A DNA stretch of 64,000 nucleotides, taken from Streptomyces sp. NBC_00258. Lineage in GTDB: Bacteria; Actinomycetota; Actinomycetes; Streptomycetales; Streptomycetaceae. The notes below the pieces were generated by a model. That model was not told the DNA's origin and ran no database searches. It saw only the letters and a list, made by a program, of their open reading frames with translations. Positions 30,930-39,555 of the stretch are shown here, in pieces. A program made the translations under genes and the position numbers. Position 1 is the first letter of the stretch. Each line of letters starts with the position of its first letter. The DNA lies in NCBI RefSeq assembly GCF_036182465.1, contig NZ_CP108081.1, positions 7,750,001 to 7,814,000 on the forward strand, in the 5' to 3' direction.

Positions 30930-32558
30930 TCACTGGCGTGTGCAGCGGCCCTTCGGGCTCGCGGCCGGGGGACTGCACTGGAGGCTGTAGTCCGCCGACG
31001 CCGTGCTCAGGTAACGGCCGACGCAGGTGGTCGGCGTGGTCCTGCCGCGTTCCGCGCAGAAGCTCAGGGCGGCGCGGCCGTCGGTGAAGGGGCCCGGGGC
31101 GTAGATGACCCAGAAGCCCGGGCGGAGCGAGGCGTAGTCGTCGCTGCGGACGTAGACCGCCTCGGGGACGGACTTGCGGACGGCCGCGAGCCGTTGGTCC
31201 CGCGCGGCGGTTCCGGAGCCGACCGGTTCGGAGAACAACTGGGCGATCCACCGGCCGTCGGTGGCGGGCGGGGTGGTCGACTCCTTGGACGGGGACGCGG
31301 CCGGCTGCGAGGCCTCCTTCGACGGCGCGGGTGTCGATGCGGGCGTGGGCGTCTTCTTCGCGGACGGGGAGGTCGCGGTGCCGGACGCCGAAACGCCGCC
31401 GCCCTTGGCCTTGCCGTCCTCGCCGTCCGACTCGCGGAGGTTGAGGACGAGGGCGGTCGCGGCGGTGGCGAGGGCGGCCACGACGACGGCGACGGTGGCG
31501 ATGAGAGCCGGGCGCCCTCTGCGCCCCCGCAGAGGGACGTTCTGTACGTTCTGGACGCGCGTCGGGTGTTCGCCGACCGGCTCGGCCGGTTCGGCGGGCA
31601 CGGGACCGCCGGGAACCGTGCTGCCGGGCCCGGGCACGGGACCGCCGGGAATCGTGGCGCCGGACGCGGGCGGTGCGCGCAGGACGTGTGTCGGCGCTGT
31701 CGTCGGGCCGGGCGGCAGCGGGGCCGTCGCCGTCGGCAGCGCCCAGTCCGGAGTCGTACCCGACTCGACCTGCGCCAGCATCGCGTCCAGCCGCGCCGCG
31801 TCGGGGCGGGCCGCCGGATCCCGTACGAGCAGGGCCTGGAGCACGGGCGAGAGCGGGCCGGAGCGCACCGGCGGCGGTACGGCCTCGTCGAGGACGGCGG
31901 CGAGGGTGCCCAGGGTGGTGCCGCGGCGCAGCGGGCTGATGCCCTCCACGCAGACGTACAGGACGAGCCCCAGGGACCAGAGGTCTGAGGCCGGGTCGTC
32001 GTCGTTGCCGCGGATCCGCTCGGGGGCGATGTACTCGGGGGAGCCGATGAGTTCGCCGGTCGCCGTCAGCGCGGTCGACCCCTGGAGGGCCGCGATGCCG
32101 AAGTCGGTGAGCACGGCGGAACCGTCGGTGCGCAGCAGGATGTTGGCCGGTTTGACGTCCCGGTGCTGGATACCGGCGGCGACCGCCGCGCGCAGGGCGG
32201 CGAGCACCTGACGGCCGAGACGGGCGGCCTCCGAGGGGGTCAACGGGCCGTCGTCCAGCCGCGCCTGGAGCGAGACGCCGTCCACCAGTTCCATGACGAG
32301 CCAGGGGTGCGGGTCGTCGTCGACGATGTGGTGGATCATCACCACGTTCGGGTGGCTGATCCGGGCGAGTGCCCGCGCCTCGCGCAGCACCCGCTCGCGG
32401 ACGGAGGCGGAGGCCGCCGCGTCGTGCCGTACGGCCTTGAGGGCGACCTCGCGGTGCAGGACGCTGTCGCGGGCCCGCCACACCGTCCCCATGCCGCCAC
32501 TGCCGAGCCGCTCGATCAGCTCGAACCGCCCGTCGACCATGTCCCCCGCTGCGTTCAT
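30930..32558 (-). CDS. Transmembrane Ser/Thr protein kinase (Hanks type)
   Basis: A 542-residue receptor-like kinase. The catalytic domain (residues 11-270) has GSGGMG, Lys41, HRDVKPAN with Asp134, DFG at 152-154 and PEYIAPE. A Pro/Gly/Thr-rich juxtamembrane region leads to a membrane helix (about 345-366), then an Ala/Ser/Pro/Thr/Lys-rich stalk and an extracytoplasmic domain with three cysteines (SFCAERGRTTPTTCVG, SLQC). It has no PASTA repeats, so the ligand is unknown. ATG 32558 chosen; MVDGRFEL at 32540 is also possible. It stands alone next to the phosphatase gene. Confidence 0.93.
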   Translation of the reverse strand: MNAAGDMVDGRFELIERLGSGGMGTVWRARDSVLHREVALKAVRHDAAASASVRERVLREARALARISHPNVVMIHHIVDDDPHPWLVMELVDGVSLQARLDDGPLTPSEAARLGRQVLAALRAAVAAGIQHRDVKPANILLRTDGSAVLTDFGIAALQGSTALTATGELIGSPEYIAPERIRGNDDDPASDLWSLGLVLYVCVEGISPLRRGTTLGTLAAVLDEAVPPPVRSGPLSPVLQALLVRDPAARPDAARLDAMLAQVESGTTPDWALPTATAPLPPGPTTAPTHVLRAPPASGATIPGGPVPGPGSTVPGGPVPAEPAEPVGEHPTRVQNVQNVPLRGRRGRPALIATVAVVVAALATAATALVLNLRESDGEDGKAKGGGVSASGTATSPSAKKTPTPASTPAPSKEASQPAASPSKESTTPPATDGRWIAQLFSEPVGSGTAARDQRLAAVRKSVPEAVYVRSDDYASLRPGFWVIYAPGPFTDGRAALSFCAERGRTTPTTCVGRYLSTASADYSLQCSPPAASPKGRCTRQ

Positions 32559-32589
32559 GGCCGACAGATTAGTGGGGCTCGCCCGGCGC

Positions 32590-34038
32590 TCAGGACGTCG
32601 GGTGCTTACGCCCGAAGCAGCGCTCCAGTTCGTTCAGCTCGTAGAACGTGCTGCCCTTGGACACCGGGCGGCAGCCCTGCCTGAACGCGGTCTCCTTCTC
32701 GTTGTAGAGCATCCGTACGAGGTAGGTGTGGCCCTTGCGGAACACGTCCCACTGGATGTTCGCGGCCATCGGCGCCACGGACGCGCCGCGCCAGGGGTTG
32801 CCGGCGTAGGTGTACGGGCGCTGGGCGGTCACCGGCTTCGTACTGCCCGGCAGACCCATCAGCGCGGCCAGCGGGATGATCTCCTCGGCGTGGGTGAAGC
32901 GCAGTTCCGCGCCGAGGTCGCTGGTGCCGGCCCGCTTGGCCTCGGCCTTCTTGAAGAAGTCGTCGAGCAGGACGCCGGCCATCTTGTAGGTGATGTCGCT
33001 GTCGGCGAAGCCGGGGCCCTTCTCGTAGAAGTCCTCGGCGTCGCTCAGATATCCGAACCAGGCGGCGTCGCGCGGCGCGATGTACCGGTCCATGTGCCAG
33101 CCGCGGCCGCCCGGGCTCTCGGCGCTCATCGCGGGGGCGATGCCGTAGAGGTTGTAGACCGCCTCGGCCGCGTCGACGTCGCTGCCGACGGCGGAGAACT
33201 CACCCGCGGAGATCCGTGCGACGAACGCCGGCTTGAAGATCTTCTTCAGTACGTTCACGGCGGCGCGGTGGGTGGCCGGCTGGTCGGTGACGCTCTTGAG
33301 CGTGTCCGCGAGCCGCTTGTCGTTGTCGATGTAGTCGCGGTAGGCGGCGCCCCCGGCCGCCTTGTGGAAGTACAGCAGGTCCTCGTCCGCGCGGGCGGGC
33401 CCGATCAGCGGCTTCAGCGCCGGGTCGGCCTTGGTGAGCGCGGTCGCGAACTCGCCCGCGCTGTCCACCGCGCGCCCCTGCCCGGAGCTGACGACGTCGA
33501 TCGGCTCGCCGTCCTCGGCGATGTGCGCGAAGAGTCCCGGGAGCCGCTTCTCCATGCGTACGGCGGTGTCCTGGATCTCCTGCCTGCCACGCCCGCTCAG
33601 GTTTCCGTACCCGACCTTGGCCATGGCGTCGAGCAGAGCCTGGACCTGGGGCCCGAACTCCCTGCCCGCCTCGGTCAGCTGCCCCTCGCTCGCCGCCCGG
33701 TCCCACAGCTTGAGGATGAGGTCACCGTCCTCGCTGTCGGTCGCGGCGCGGGACCCGTGCCGGGAGACGTTCTCCGTGAACACCGGCTCGAACCCCCGGG
33801 GCGCGGCTCGGTACGTCCGCGGGTTCTGCCCCGGTGCGTACGAGGCCTTCGTCCCGTAGCTGTCGCTGTGCCCGTCGGCCGAGTTGCCGGCCGAGCCGCT
33901 GTTCGAATGGCCGGTCGAGTGGCCCGCGGCGTGGGCGGGCAGCGCGCCGGAGAGGAGGGCGCACAGGGCGAGGCCGAGGGCGGGAGTGAGACCGGGGGAG
34001 AGGCGTTTCATGGTTCGTCTCATGGGGCGTCGCTTCAT
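32590..34038 (-). CDS. Secreted histidine-type phosphatase (MINPP/acid phosphatase-like)
   Basis: About 482 residues: an Arg-rich N-terminus, signal peptide (ALGLALCALLSGALPAHA), a Ser/Gly/His-rich linker (GHSTGHSNSGSAGNSADG), then a branch-2 histidine phosphatase domain with the phospho-acceptor SRHGSRA and the proton donor motif THAEEI. Eukaryotic relatives hydrolyse inositol polyphosphates. Start is uncertain among ATGs at 34038, 34023 and 34011; none has a strong ribosome site. The 31-bp gap after it leads to the kinase gene on the same strand. Confidence 0.85.
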   Translation of the reverse strand: MKRRPMRRTMKRLSPGLTPALGLALCALLSGALPAHAAGHSTGHSNSGSAGNSADGHSDSYGTKASYAPGQNPRTYRAAPRGFEPVFTENVSRHGSRAATDSEDGDLILKLWDRAASEGQLTEAGREFGPQVQALLDAMAKVGYGNLSGRGRQEIQDTAVRMEKRLPGLFAHIAEDGEPIDVVSSGQGRAVDSAGEFATALTKADPALKPLIGPARADEDLLYFHKAAGGAAYRDYIDNDKRLADTLKSVTDQPATHRAAVNVLKKIFKPAFVARISAGEFSAVGSDVDAAEAVYNLYGIAPAMSAESPGGRGWHMDRYIAPRDAAWFGYLSDAEDFYEKGPGFADSDITYKMAGVLLDDFFKKAEAKRAGTSDLGAELRFTHAEEIIPLAALMGLPGSTKPVTAQRPYTYAGNPWRGASVAPMAANIQWDVFRKGHTYLVRMLYNEKETAFRQGCRPVSKGSTFYELNELERCFGRKHPTS

Positions 34039-34418
34039 GGGTGGGCCGTCGTTTCGTCGGGCGGGAGAGGCCATGTCCGCAGTTGTGGCCTCTGGGAGGG
34101 GATCGAACGATCCGCCGCATCGTTTCCGCCGCGGGCCAACACCGGGTGACCGCGGTGTGGCTCGTTTCCGACTGGTGGTCCATGGAGGGACCATGGGCTG
34201 GTCAAGGGCGGGTGTGCCCGTTCTCGCCCACGTTGTGACCGGTCGAGCAGTGGTGTGACACCGGATTCATTTTCGGACAGTTTTCGGATCCCGAACGGTG
34301 AATGACGCCCGGTTCGGGCGCTCCTGAGGCGCTCAAGGTGCTCGGCGCAGGCCGGGAGGGGCCGGAGAACGTCGCGCGTGTCCGCTGCGACCGCCTGCCG
34401 AAGCAAGCCCCGACCAGC
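34039..34418. other. Intergenic region without a recognised gene
   Basis: About 380 bp between the phosphatase start and the tRNA terminator. The centre (34250-34300) is relatively AT-rich and probably holds the phosphatase promoter. I see no credible small gene. Confidence 0.4.
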
Positions 34419-34444
34419 AAAAAAGCCCTCCCGGAGGGGAGGGC
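34419..34444 (-). terminator. Rho-independent terminator of tRNA-Arg
   Basis: Perfect 8-bp arms GCCCTCCC/GGGAGGGC, 4-base loop, then six T on the minus strand, ten bases past the tRNA 3' end. A textbook U-tract terminator, rare in this genome window. Confidence 0.93.
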
Positions 34445-34453
34445 GGGGATAGG

Positions 34454-34526
34454 CGCCCCCGGCAGGACTCGAACCTGCGGCCAAGCGCTTAGAAGGCGCC
34501 TGCTCTATCCACTGAGCTACGGGGGC
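34454..34526 (-). tRNA. tRNA-Arg (anticodon TCT)
   Basis: A 73-nt cloverleaf: acceptor GCCCCCG with CGGGGGC and discriminator G, D arm GCTC-AGTGGATA-GAGC, anticodon stem GGCGC/GCGCT (one G-U) with loop CTTCTAA, T arm GCAGG-TTCGAGT-CCTGC. CCA is not encoded. The anticodon TCT reads AGA/AGG, rare codons in this high-GC genome. Confidence 0.97.
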
Positions 34527-34837
34527 CGGGTGTGGTGGCCTGTGGTGCTGGTGCCCGGGTGTGGGCGGGTCCGTGACCTTGCCGGGGACAAGGATAGAGC
34601 GCCCGGGTCCCTGTCCTTGGTGCTTCGCCTCCGTGGCTCGATGTGGAGGTTCGGTGAAGCGGTCCTGATAATCGCAGGCAGGTGCGAATCGTGCATCGCT
34701 TTTGGCGTCTCACGCCCCGGGTGTTGTGCACTCGTTATGCCTGCGCCCCATGCGTCCCTTCCGCCTCGTATGTCCGATCGGCGCGCAGACATGCTCATAT
34801 GCTTCAGAAAGCCTCCAAAATTGGGCATTCTTCGCAT
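34527..34837. other. Intergenic region between tRNA-Arg and GTPase 1
   Basis: About 310 bp. It must hold the tRNA promoter (reading left) and the GTPase promoter (reading right). Positions 34725-34835 are less GC-rich than the surroundings. No open frame is convincing apart from a possible N-terminal extension of the GTPase from ATG 34799. Confidence 0.4.
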
Positions 34838-36445
34838 GTGGTGACCTTGGACGTACGGCCTCAGCTGCTCGACGCACTTTCCGCCCTGCGCGACCGTGTC
34901 GCCGCCGCACGCTTCCCGCTGCCCCTGGCGGGGGCTCCACGCGCGCGTGCCAACCGCGACGAACTGCTCGCGCAACTCGACGACTATCTCGTGCCCCGGT
35001 TGAGAGAACCCGAAGCACCCTTGCTCGCCGTGATCGGAGGATCGACCGGGGCGGGCAAGTCCACACTGGTCAACTCCCTTGTGGGACGCCGGGTCAGTGA
35101 AGCCGGGGTACTGCGGCCCACGACGCGCACTCCGGTGCTCGTGTGCCACCCGGAGGACCATCACTGGTTCAGCGGTATGCGCGTACTGCCCGACCTCACA
35201 CGCGTGTGGGTGCCCCAACAGGACGCCGGGGACGATCCACTGCTGCCGGGCGAGGACGACGGGCGCGTGCTGCGCATCGAGACCGCCGACACCCTCCCGC
35301 GCGGGCTCGCCCTCCTCGACGCGCCCGACATCGACTCCCTCGTGGCCGACAACAGGGTGCTCGCCGCCGAACTGATCTGCGCGGCCGACATCTGGGTGAT
35401 GGTCACCACGGCCGCCCGGTACGCGGATGCGGTGCCGTGGCATCTGCTGCGTACCGCGAAGGAACACGACGCGACGCTCGTCACGGTCCTCGACCGGGTG
35501 CCCCACCAGGTCGTTTCGGAGGTGTCGCGTCAGTACGGCGCGCTCCTCACCAAGGCGGGGCTCGGCGACGTACCCCGCTTCACCGTGCCCGAGTTGCCCG
35601 AGTCGGCATGGGGTGGGGGGCTGCTTCCGGCCACCGCGGTGGCGCCCCTGCTCGCCTGGCTCACGGAGCAGGTGGAGGATCCGGGAGCCCGACAGCAGGC
35701 GATGGCACGCACGGCGTACGGGGTCCTCGACTCGCTGAAGACACGGATGCCCGAGCTGGCCGGTGCGGCGGCCGCACAGTACGCCGCCGCCCTCCGGCTC
35801 ACCGCGGCCGTCGACGGGGCGTACGACAGCGAGCACACGCGCGTACGGGGCCGATTGCAGGCCGGGGCCGTGCTCGCCGGGGACGCGCTCAAGCGGTGGC
35901 GCAGCTATCCGCTGGACTGCAGCGCCGGCGAACTGCTCGACGCGCTCGCCGAGAGCCTGGCCGCGCTGCTGCTGTGCGCCGTCACCGCCGCCGACGAGCG
36001 CATCGACGAGGCCTGGCGCCGCGAACCCGGCGCGGCCGCGCCGGGGCTGACGGACCGTGATCCGGCGCTGGAGAGCGCCGAGCACCGCATCGGGATGGCC
36101 GTACGGCGCTGGCGGCGGATCCTCGAGGAGTACGCCGAGGAGGAGGTGCGTGCCCTTGAGAAGAGCGTCGCGCCGGACCCCGAGGTGGTGGCGGCGCTGG
36201 TCGCCACCGCGCTGCTGGGCGGCCGTCGGGCGCGGTCCGCGGGCGAAGGACTCGCCGAGCGGATCGGAGCCCACGGCGCTCTGCGGCTGCGCGACAAGGG
36301 CGGGCGGCTGCTCAGCGACTACCTCGACAAGACCCTGCACACCGAACGGGAGCGGCGGCTCGCGCCGCTCGACGCACTCGACGTACACCCCGAACCCCAG
36401 GCCGAACTCATCGCCGCGCTGTCCGTACTGCAGAAGGAGAGGTGA
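34838..36445 (+). CDS. Dynamin-like GTPase, upstream partner
   Basis: P-loop GTPase of about 535 residues. G1 is GGSTGAGKST near residue 68; the predicted switch threonine lies in RPTTRTP, G3 is LDAPDIDS, and a degenerate TVLDRVP follows in the G4 position. The C-terminal half is helical and charged (EEYAEEEVRALEKSV), with no clear membrane helix. Start is uncertain: tandem GTG codons at 34838/34841 give VVTLDVRPQLLDAL, while ATG 34799 would add 13 residues; neither has a good ribosome site. It is coupled by overlap to the second GTPase, so the two probably act together, perhaps at the membrane during division or sporulation. Confidence 0.82.
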   Translation: MVTLDVRPQLLDALSALRDRVAAARFPLPLAGAPRARANRDELLAQLDDYLVPRLREPEAPLLAVIGGSTGAGKSTLVNSLVGRRVSEAGVLRPTTRTPVLVCHPEDHHWFSGMRVLPDLTRVWVPQQDAGDDPLLPGEDDGRVLRIETADTLPRGLALLDAPDIDSLVADNRVLAAELICAADIWVMVTTAARYADAVPWHLLRTAKEHDATLVTVLDRVPHQVVSEVSRQYGALLTKAGLGDVPRFTVPELPESAWGGGLLPATAVAPLLAWLTEQVEDPGARQQAMARTAYGVLDSLKTRMPELAGAAAAQYAAALRLTAAVDGAYDSEHTRVRGRLQAGAVLAGDALKRWRSYPLDCSAGELLDALAESLAALLLCAVTAADERIDEAWRREPGAAAPGLTDRDPALESAEHRIGMAVRRWRRILEEYAEEEVRALEKSVAPDPEVVAALVATALLGGRRARSAGEGLAERIGAHGALRLRDKGGRLLSDYLDKTLHTERERRLAPLDALDVHPEPQAELIAALSVLQKER

Positions 36446-36447
36446 TC

Positions 36448-38529
36448 GTGGTGACCGCCGTCACGGACCACACGGATCACGCCGATCACCCCGGAGACGA
36501 CGAAGGGCGTGAGGGCAGTGGGCACACGCGCGTGGAGGACGATTTCGTGACCGACGGCAAAGACGCCCCCATGAAGGACCCCGGCAAGAAGGACCCCAGC
36601 GGGAAGGACTTCGACAAGAAGGACTTCGGCAAGAGGCATTCCGGCAAGAAGGACACCGTCAAGGGAGGTGTCCGTTCGGAGAGCCGCATGTTCGGGCTCG
36701 TGCGCGTGGAGATCGACGACTACCCCGAGAAGCACGCTTCCGGGGACGACACGGACGGCATCGACGGCACCGATGGCATCGGCAACAAGGGCCGCGCGGA
36801 CGGCACGACCGGCGCCGACGCCGCGGACTCCGGCGTCTCCTGGGACGACGGGCTGATCGCGCGTCGCGTGTCCGCCACGGCGGAGGGACAGGCCCGGCCC
36901 GTGAAGGAGGCAGTCGTGGACAGCAGGCCGCCCGTGGTGACCCCGCTCGCGTACGACGGTTCGCTACGGTCCCGCCTCGACGCGCTGCGTGAACTGGTGG
37001 GGCTCTCCCGCACCCGGCTCGACAGCAGGACGCTCGCCGAGGCGGGGCAGGTCCTGGACGAGGCCACCGCGCGGCGCAGGCTGTCCGGACAGCACACCGT
37101 GGTCGCCATCGCGGGCGCCACCGGAAGCGGCAAGTCGCAGCTCTTCAACGCGCTCGCCGGAGTGGCCATTTCGGAGACCGGGGTACGCAGGCCGACCACC
37201 GCCGCGCCCATCGCGTGCAGTTGGAGCGACGGCGCGGCGAGCCTCATCGACCGGCTCGGCATCCCGGGGCGGCTGCGACGGCGCCCGCTGCAGAGCGCGG
37301 AGGCCGAGGCGCAGTTGCGCGGGCTCGTCCTGGTGGACCTGCCCGACCACGACTCCGCGGCCGTCCAGCACCGCGAGCAGGTGGACCGCATCCTGGCGCT
37401 CGTCGACGCCGTCATCTGGGTCGTCGACCCGGAGAAGTACGCCGACGCCGTGCTGCACGAGCGCTATCTGCGCCCCATGGCGGGACACGCGGAGGTCACC
37501 TTCGTGGTCCTCAACCAGATCGACCGGCTGCCCGGGGAGGCCGCCGACCAGGTCCTCGACGACCTGCGGCGGCTGCTCGACGAGGACGGGATCGCACTCG
37601 GCGAGTACGGCGAGCCGGGCGCGACCGTCCTCTCGCTGTCCGCGCTCACCGGGGACGGCGTCCCGGAACTGCGCGAGGTACTCGGTCACTTCGTGGCCGA
37701 GCGGGGAGCCGCGGCGCGCCGGATCTCCGCCGATGTCGACGCGGCGGCGGCCCGTCTGTGGCCTGTCTACGCGAACCGGCGGCAGGCAGGCCTCACCGAG
37801 GAGGCGCGCGACGAGTTCGCCGACCGGCTGGCGGACGCGGTCGGCGCCACGGCGGCGGGCGAGGCGGCCGAGCGCGCGTGGCGACGCAACGCCAACCGCG
37901 CGTGCGGCACGCCCTGGCTGCGCCTGTGGCGCTGGTACCAGGACCGGCGCGAACCACCGACCGGACGCCTGGCCGTACGGACCCACGCCGACGAGGAGGC
38001 CACGGCACGGCAGCGCGTCGAGCAGGCGGTCCGTACGGTCGCCGAGCAGGCGGCGGGCGGACTGCCCACGCCCTGGGCCCAGGCGGTGCGCGAGGCGGCC
38101 GTACGAGGGTCACAGGGGTTGTGCGAGGCGCTCGACGAGCTGGCCGTACGAGCCGGTGCGCCGGTCGGGCGGCCGCCGAGGCCCGGCTGGTGGCCGGTCG
38201 CCGTACTGGCCCAGGCGGCCATGACGATCCTCCAGGCCATCGGCGGGCTCTGGCTGCTGGGGCAGGTCGTCGGCTTCATGTCGCCGAATCTCGGGGTGCC
38301 GGTGCTGCTGATGGTGATCGGCATCGTGGGCGGACCGGGCGTCGAGTGGGCCTGCCGGCTGGCGGCACGCGGGCCGGCCCGGCGGTACGGGCTGGAGGCG
38401 GAACGACGGTTGCGGGAGGCGGCGTCGGGGTGCGGCCGGGCCCGGGTCCTCGATCCGCTGGCGGCGGAGCTGCTGCGGTATCGGGAGGTGCGGGAGCAGT
38501 ACCTGCGGGTTACGGGCGTCGGCGTCTAG
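36448..38529 (+). CDS. Membrane-associated GTPase with charged disordered N-terminus
   Basis: YfjP/Era-like GTPase of about 693 residues. Residues 1-150 are low complexity, full of Lys/Asp/Gly (KKDPSGKDFDKKDFGK, DGIDGTDGIG). The GTPase domain has GATGSGKSQ, RRPTTAAP, DLPDHDS and NQID; the C-terminus has two membrane segments (VLAQAAMTILQAIGGLWLLGQVVG and VPVLLMVIGIVGG). GTG 36448 is eight bases from AAGGAG; GTG 36442 would overlap the first GTPase as GTGA but sits two bases from the SD. Presumed partner of GTPase 1 at the membrane. Confidence 0.85.
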   Translation: MVTAVTDHTDHADHPGDDEGREGSGHTRVEDDFVTDGKDAPMKDPGKKDPSGKDFDKKDFGKRHSGKKDTVKGGVRSESRMFGLVRVEIDDYPEKHASGDDTDGIDGTDGIGNKGRADGTTGADAADSGVSWDDGLIARRVSATAEGQARPVKEAVVDSRPPVVTPLAYDGSLRSRLDALRELVGLSRTRLDSRTLAEAGQVLDEATARRRLSGQHTVVAIAGATGSGKSQLFNALAGVAISETGVRRPTTAAPIACSWSDGAASLIDRLGIPGRLRRRPLQSAEAEAQLRGLVLVDLPDHDSAAVQHREQVDRILALVDAVIWVVDPEKYADAVLHERYLRPMAGHAEVTFVVLNQIDRLPGEAADQVLDDLRRLLDEDGIALGEYGEPGATVLSLSALTGDGVPELREVLGHFVAERGAAARRISADVDAAAARLWPVYANRRQAGLTEEARDEFADRLADAVGATAAGEAAERAWRRNANRACGTPWLRLWRWYQDRREPPTGRLAVRTHADEEATARQRVEQAVRTVAEQAAGGLPTPWAQAVREAAVRGSQGLCEALDELAVRAGAPVGRPPRPGWWPVAVLAQAAMTILQAIGGLWLLGQVVGFMSPNLGVPVLLMVIGIVGGPGVEWACRLAARGPARRYGLEAERRLREAASGCGRARVLDPLAAELLRYREVREQYLRVTGVGV

Positions 38530-38535
38530 GCCTGT

Positions 38536-38594
38536 CCGACAGTTCGCGAGGCCGGGGCACCTCCCGGCCGGAGGCAGGGGGAGGGAACTGTCGG
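38536..38594 (+). terminator. Nested hairpin after the GTPase operon
   Basis: Outer arms CCGACAGTTC/GAACTGTCGG enclose inner arms GGCCGGG/CCCGGCC. It lies seven bases after the stop codon at 38529. Confidence 0.7.
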
Positions 38595-38636
38595 GCATGC
38601 CCTCGGCGGGGGGAAGCTCTCGTTCGGGTGGCGGAG

Positions 38637-38645
38637 TTGTCCACA
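38637..38645 (+). promoter_or_regulatory. DnaA box upstream of ssbB
   Basis: TTGTCCACA, the preferred Streptomyces DnaA box as I remember it, within the near-palindrome GTTGTCCACAAC, 151 bases before the ssbB start. Confidence 0.55.
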
Positions 38646-38796
38646 ACCGGGCGGTGGCCCACAGCGCTCAGCGGGCTCGGGCCGGCGGAGGCAGTCTGGA
38701 ACCGCGGCGATCAACGACGCGAGCACATCGCGGTCGCCGCACCGGACGCAGCCGTACGGGACGAGCCCGTAGGCGTGGGCAGGGAGGGATTCCGCG

Positions 38797-39279
38797 ATGA
38801 ACGAGACGACGGTGTGTGTGGTGGGGAACGTGGCGACGCAGCCGGTGTTCCGGGAGACGGCGACGGGCCCGTCGGCGAGGTTCCGGCTGGCGGTGACGCA
38901 GAGGTACTGGGACCGGGAGAAGAACGCCTGGACGGACGGGCACACCAACTTCTTCACGGTGTGGGCCAATCGGGCACTCGCGACGAACGTGCAGGCGTCC
39001 GTCTCGGTGGGCGAGCCGCTCGTGGTGCGGGGGAGGCTGAAGGTCCGCTCCGAGCTGCGCGACGGACAGTCGTGGACGGGCGCGGACATCGAGGCCACGG
39101 CGATCGGCCACGATCTGGCGCGCGGCACCGCGGCGTTCCGGCGCGCCCACAAGGGCGAGACACCGTCGGAGACACCGGCCAGGCCGGAGCCCAACTGGGA
39201 GACGGGGCCGACGACTCAGGCGGCCGAGACCGCTGAACAGCAACAGCAACAGCAACAGCAACCGGCTCTGGTGACGTGA
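38797..39279 (+). CDS. ssbB: Single-strand DNA-binding protein, SsbB type
   Basis: A 160-residue OB-fold protein: MNETTVCVVGNVATQPVFRE, RFRLAVTQRYWDREKNAW, NFFTVWANRALATNV and LVVRGRLKVRSE cover the domain (residues 1-105). The tail is poly-Gln and lacks the acidic DDDIPF tip through which SsbA recruits repair proteins, which marks the paralogue SsbB; in S. coelicolor SsbB acts in chromosome segregation during sporulation. The ATG follows GGGAGGG by eight bases. A DnaA box lies upstream. Confidence 0.9.
   Translation: MNETTVCVVGNVATQPVFRETATGPSARFRLAVTQRYWDREKNAWTDGHTNFFTVWANRALATNVQASVSVGEPLVVRGRLKVRSELRDGQSWTGADIEATAIGHDLARGTAAFRRAHKGETPSETPARPEPNWETGPTTQAAETAEQQQQQQQQPALVT
39238..39261 (+). 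repeat. CAGCAA microsatellite encoding eight glutamines
   Basis: Four copies of the hexanucleotide CAGCAA in frame at the C-terminus of SsbB. Confidence 0.9.
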
Positions 39280-39555
39280 CATCAGGTACACACCAGGTAC
39301 TGGATTCAACGTCTGACCGAAGTGCGGCTTATCGGCGAATGTATTCCGAACGGTCCCCATGGATTTGTCGATAAGCCCAGCTCACGCCTCATCCAGGCGA
39401 TAACGATTCCGAGTCGGATCGCTTGTCCGATGTCATGACCGGGGAGAGAGGTGCGCCCCGTCCTTAGGATGCCGGGCATAGCTCTCGGGGCTTCTGATTC
39501 TGCTGGTGGGACCGTAACCCCCCACGTCAACGGGTCCTGCTCGAAGGGGAATTCT

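Noticed and set aside
34454..34526. tRNA-Arg as an integration (att) site of a mobile element
   Set aside because: No integrase, no repeated tRNA 3' end and no change in gene style on either side.
39238..39261. Phase variation of ssbB by the CAGCAA repeat
   Set aside because: Unit length is a multiple of three, so copy change cannot switch the frame; only the tail length would vary.
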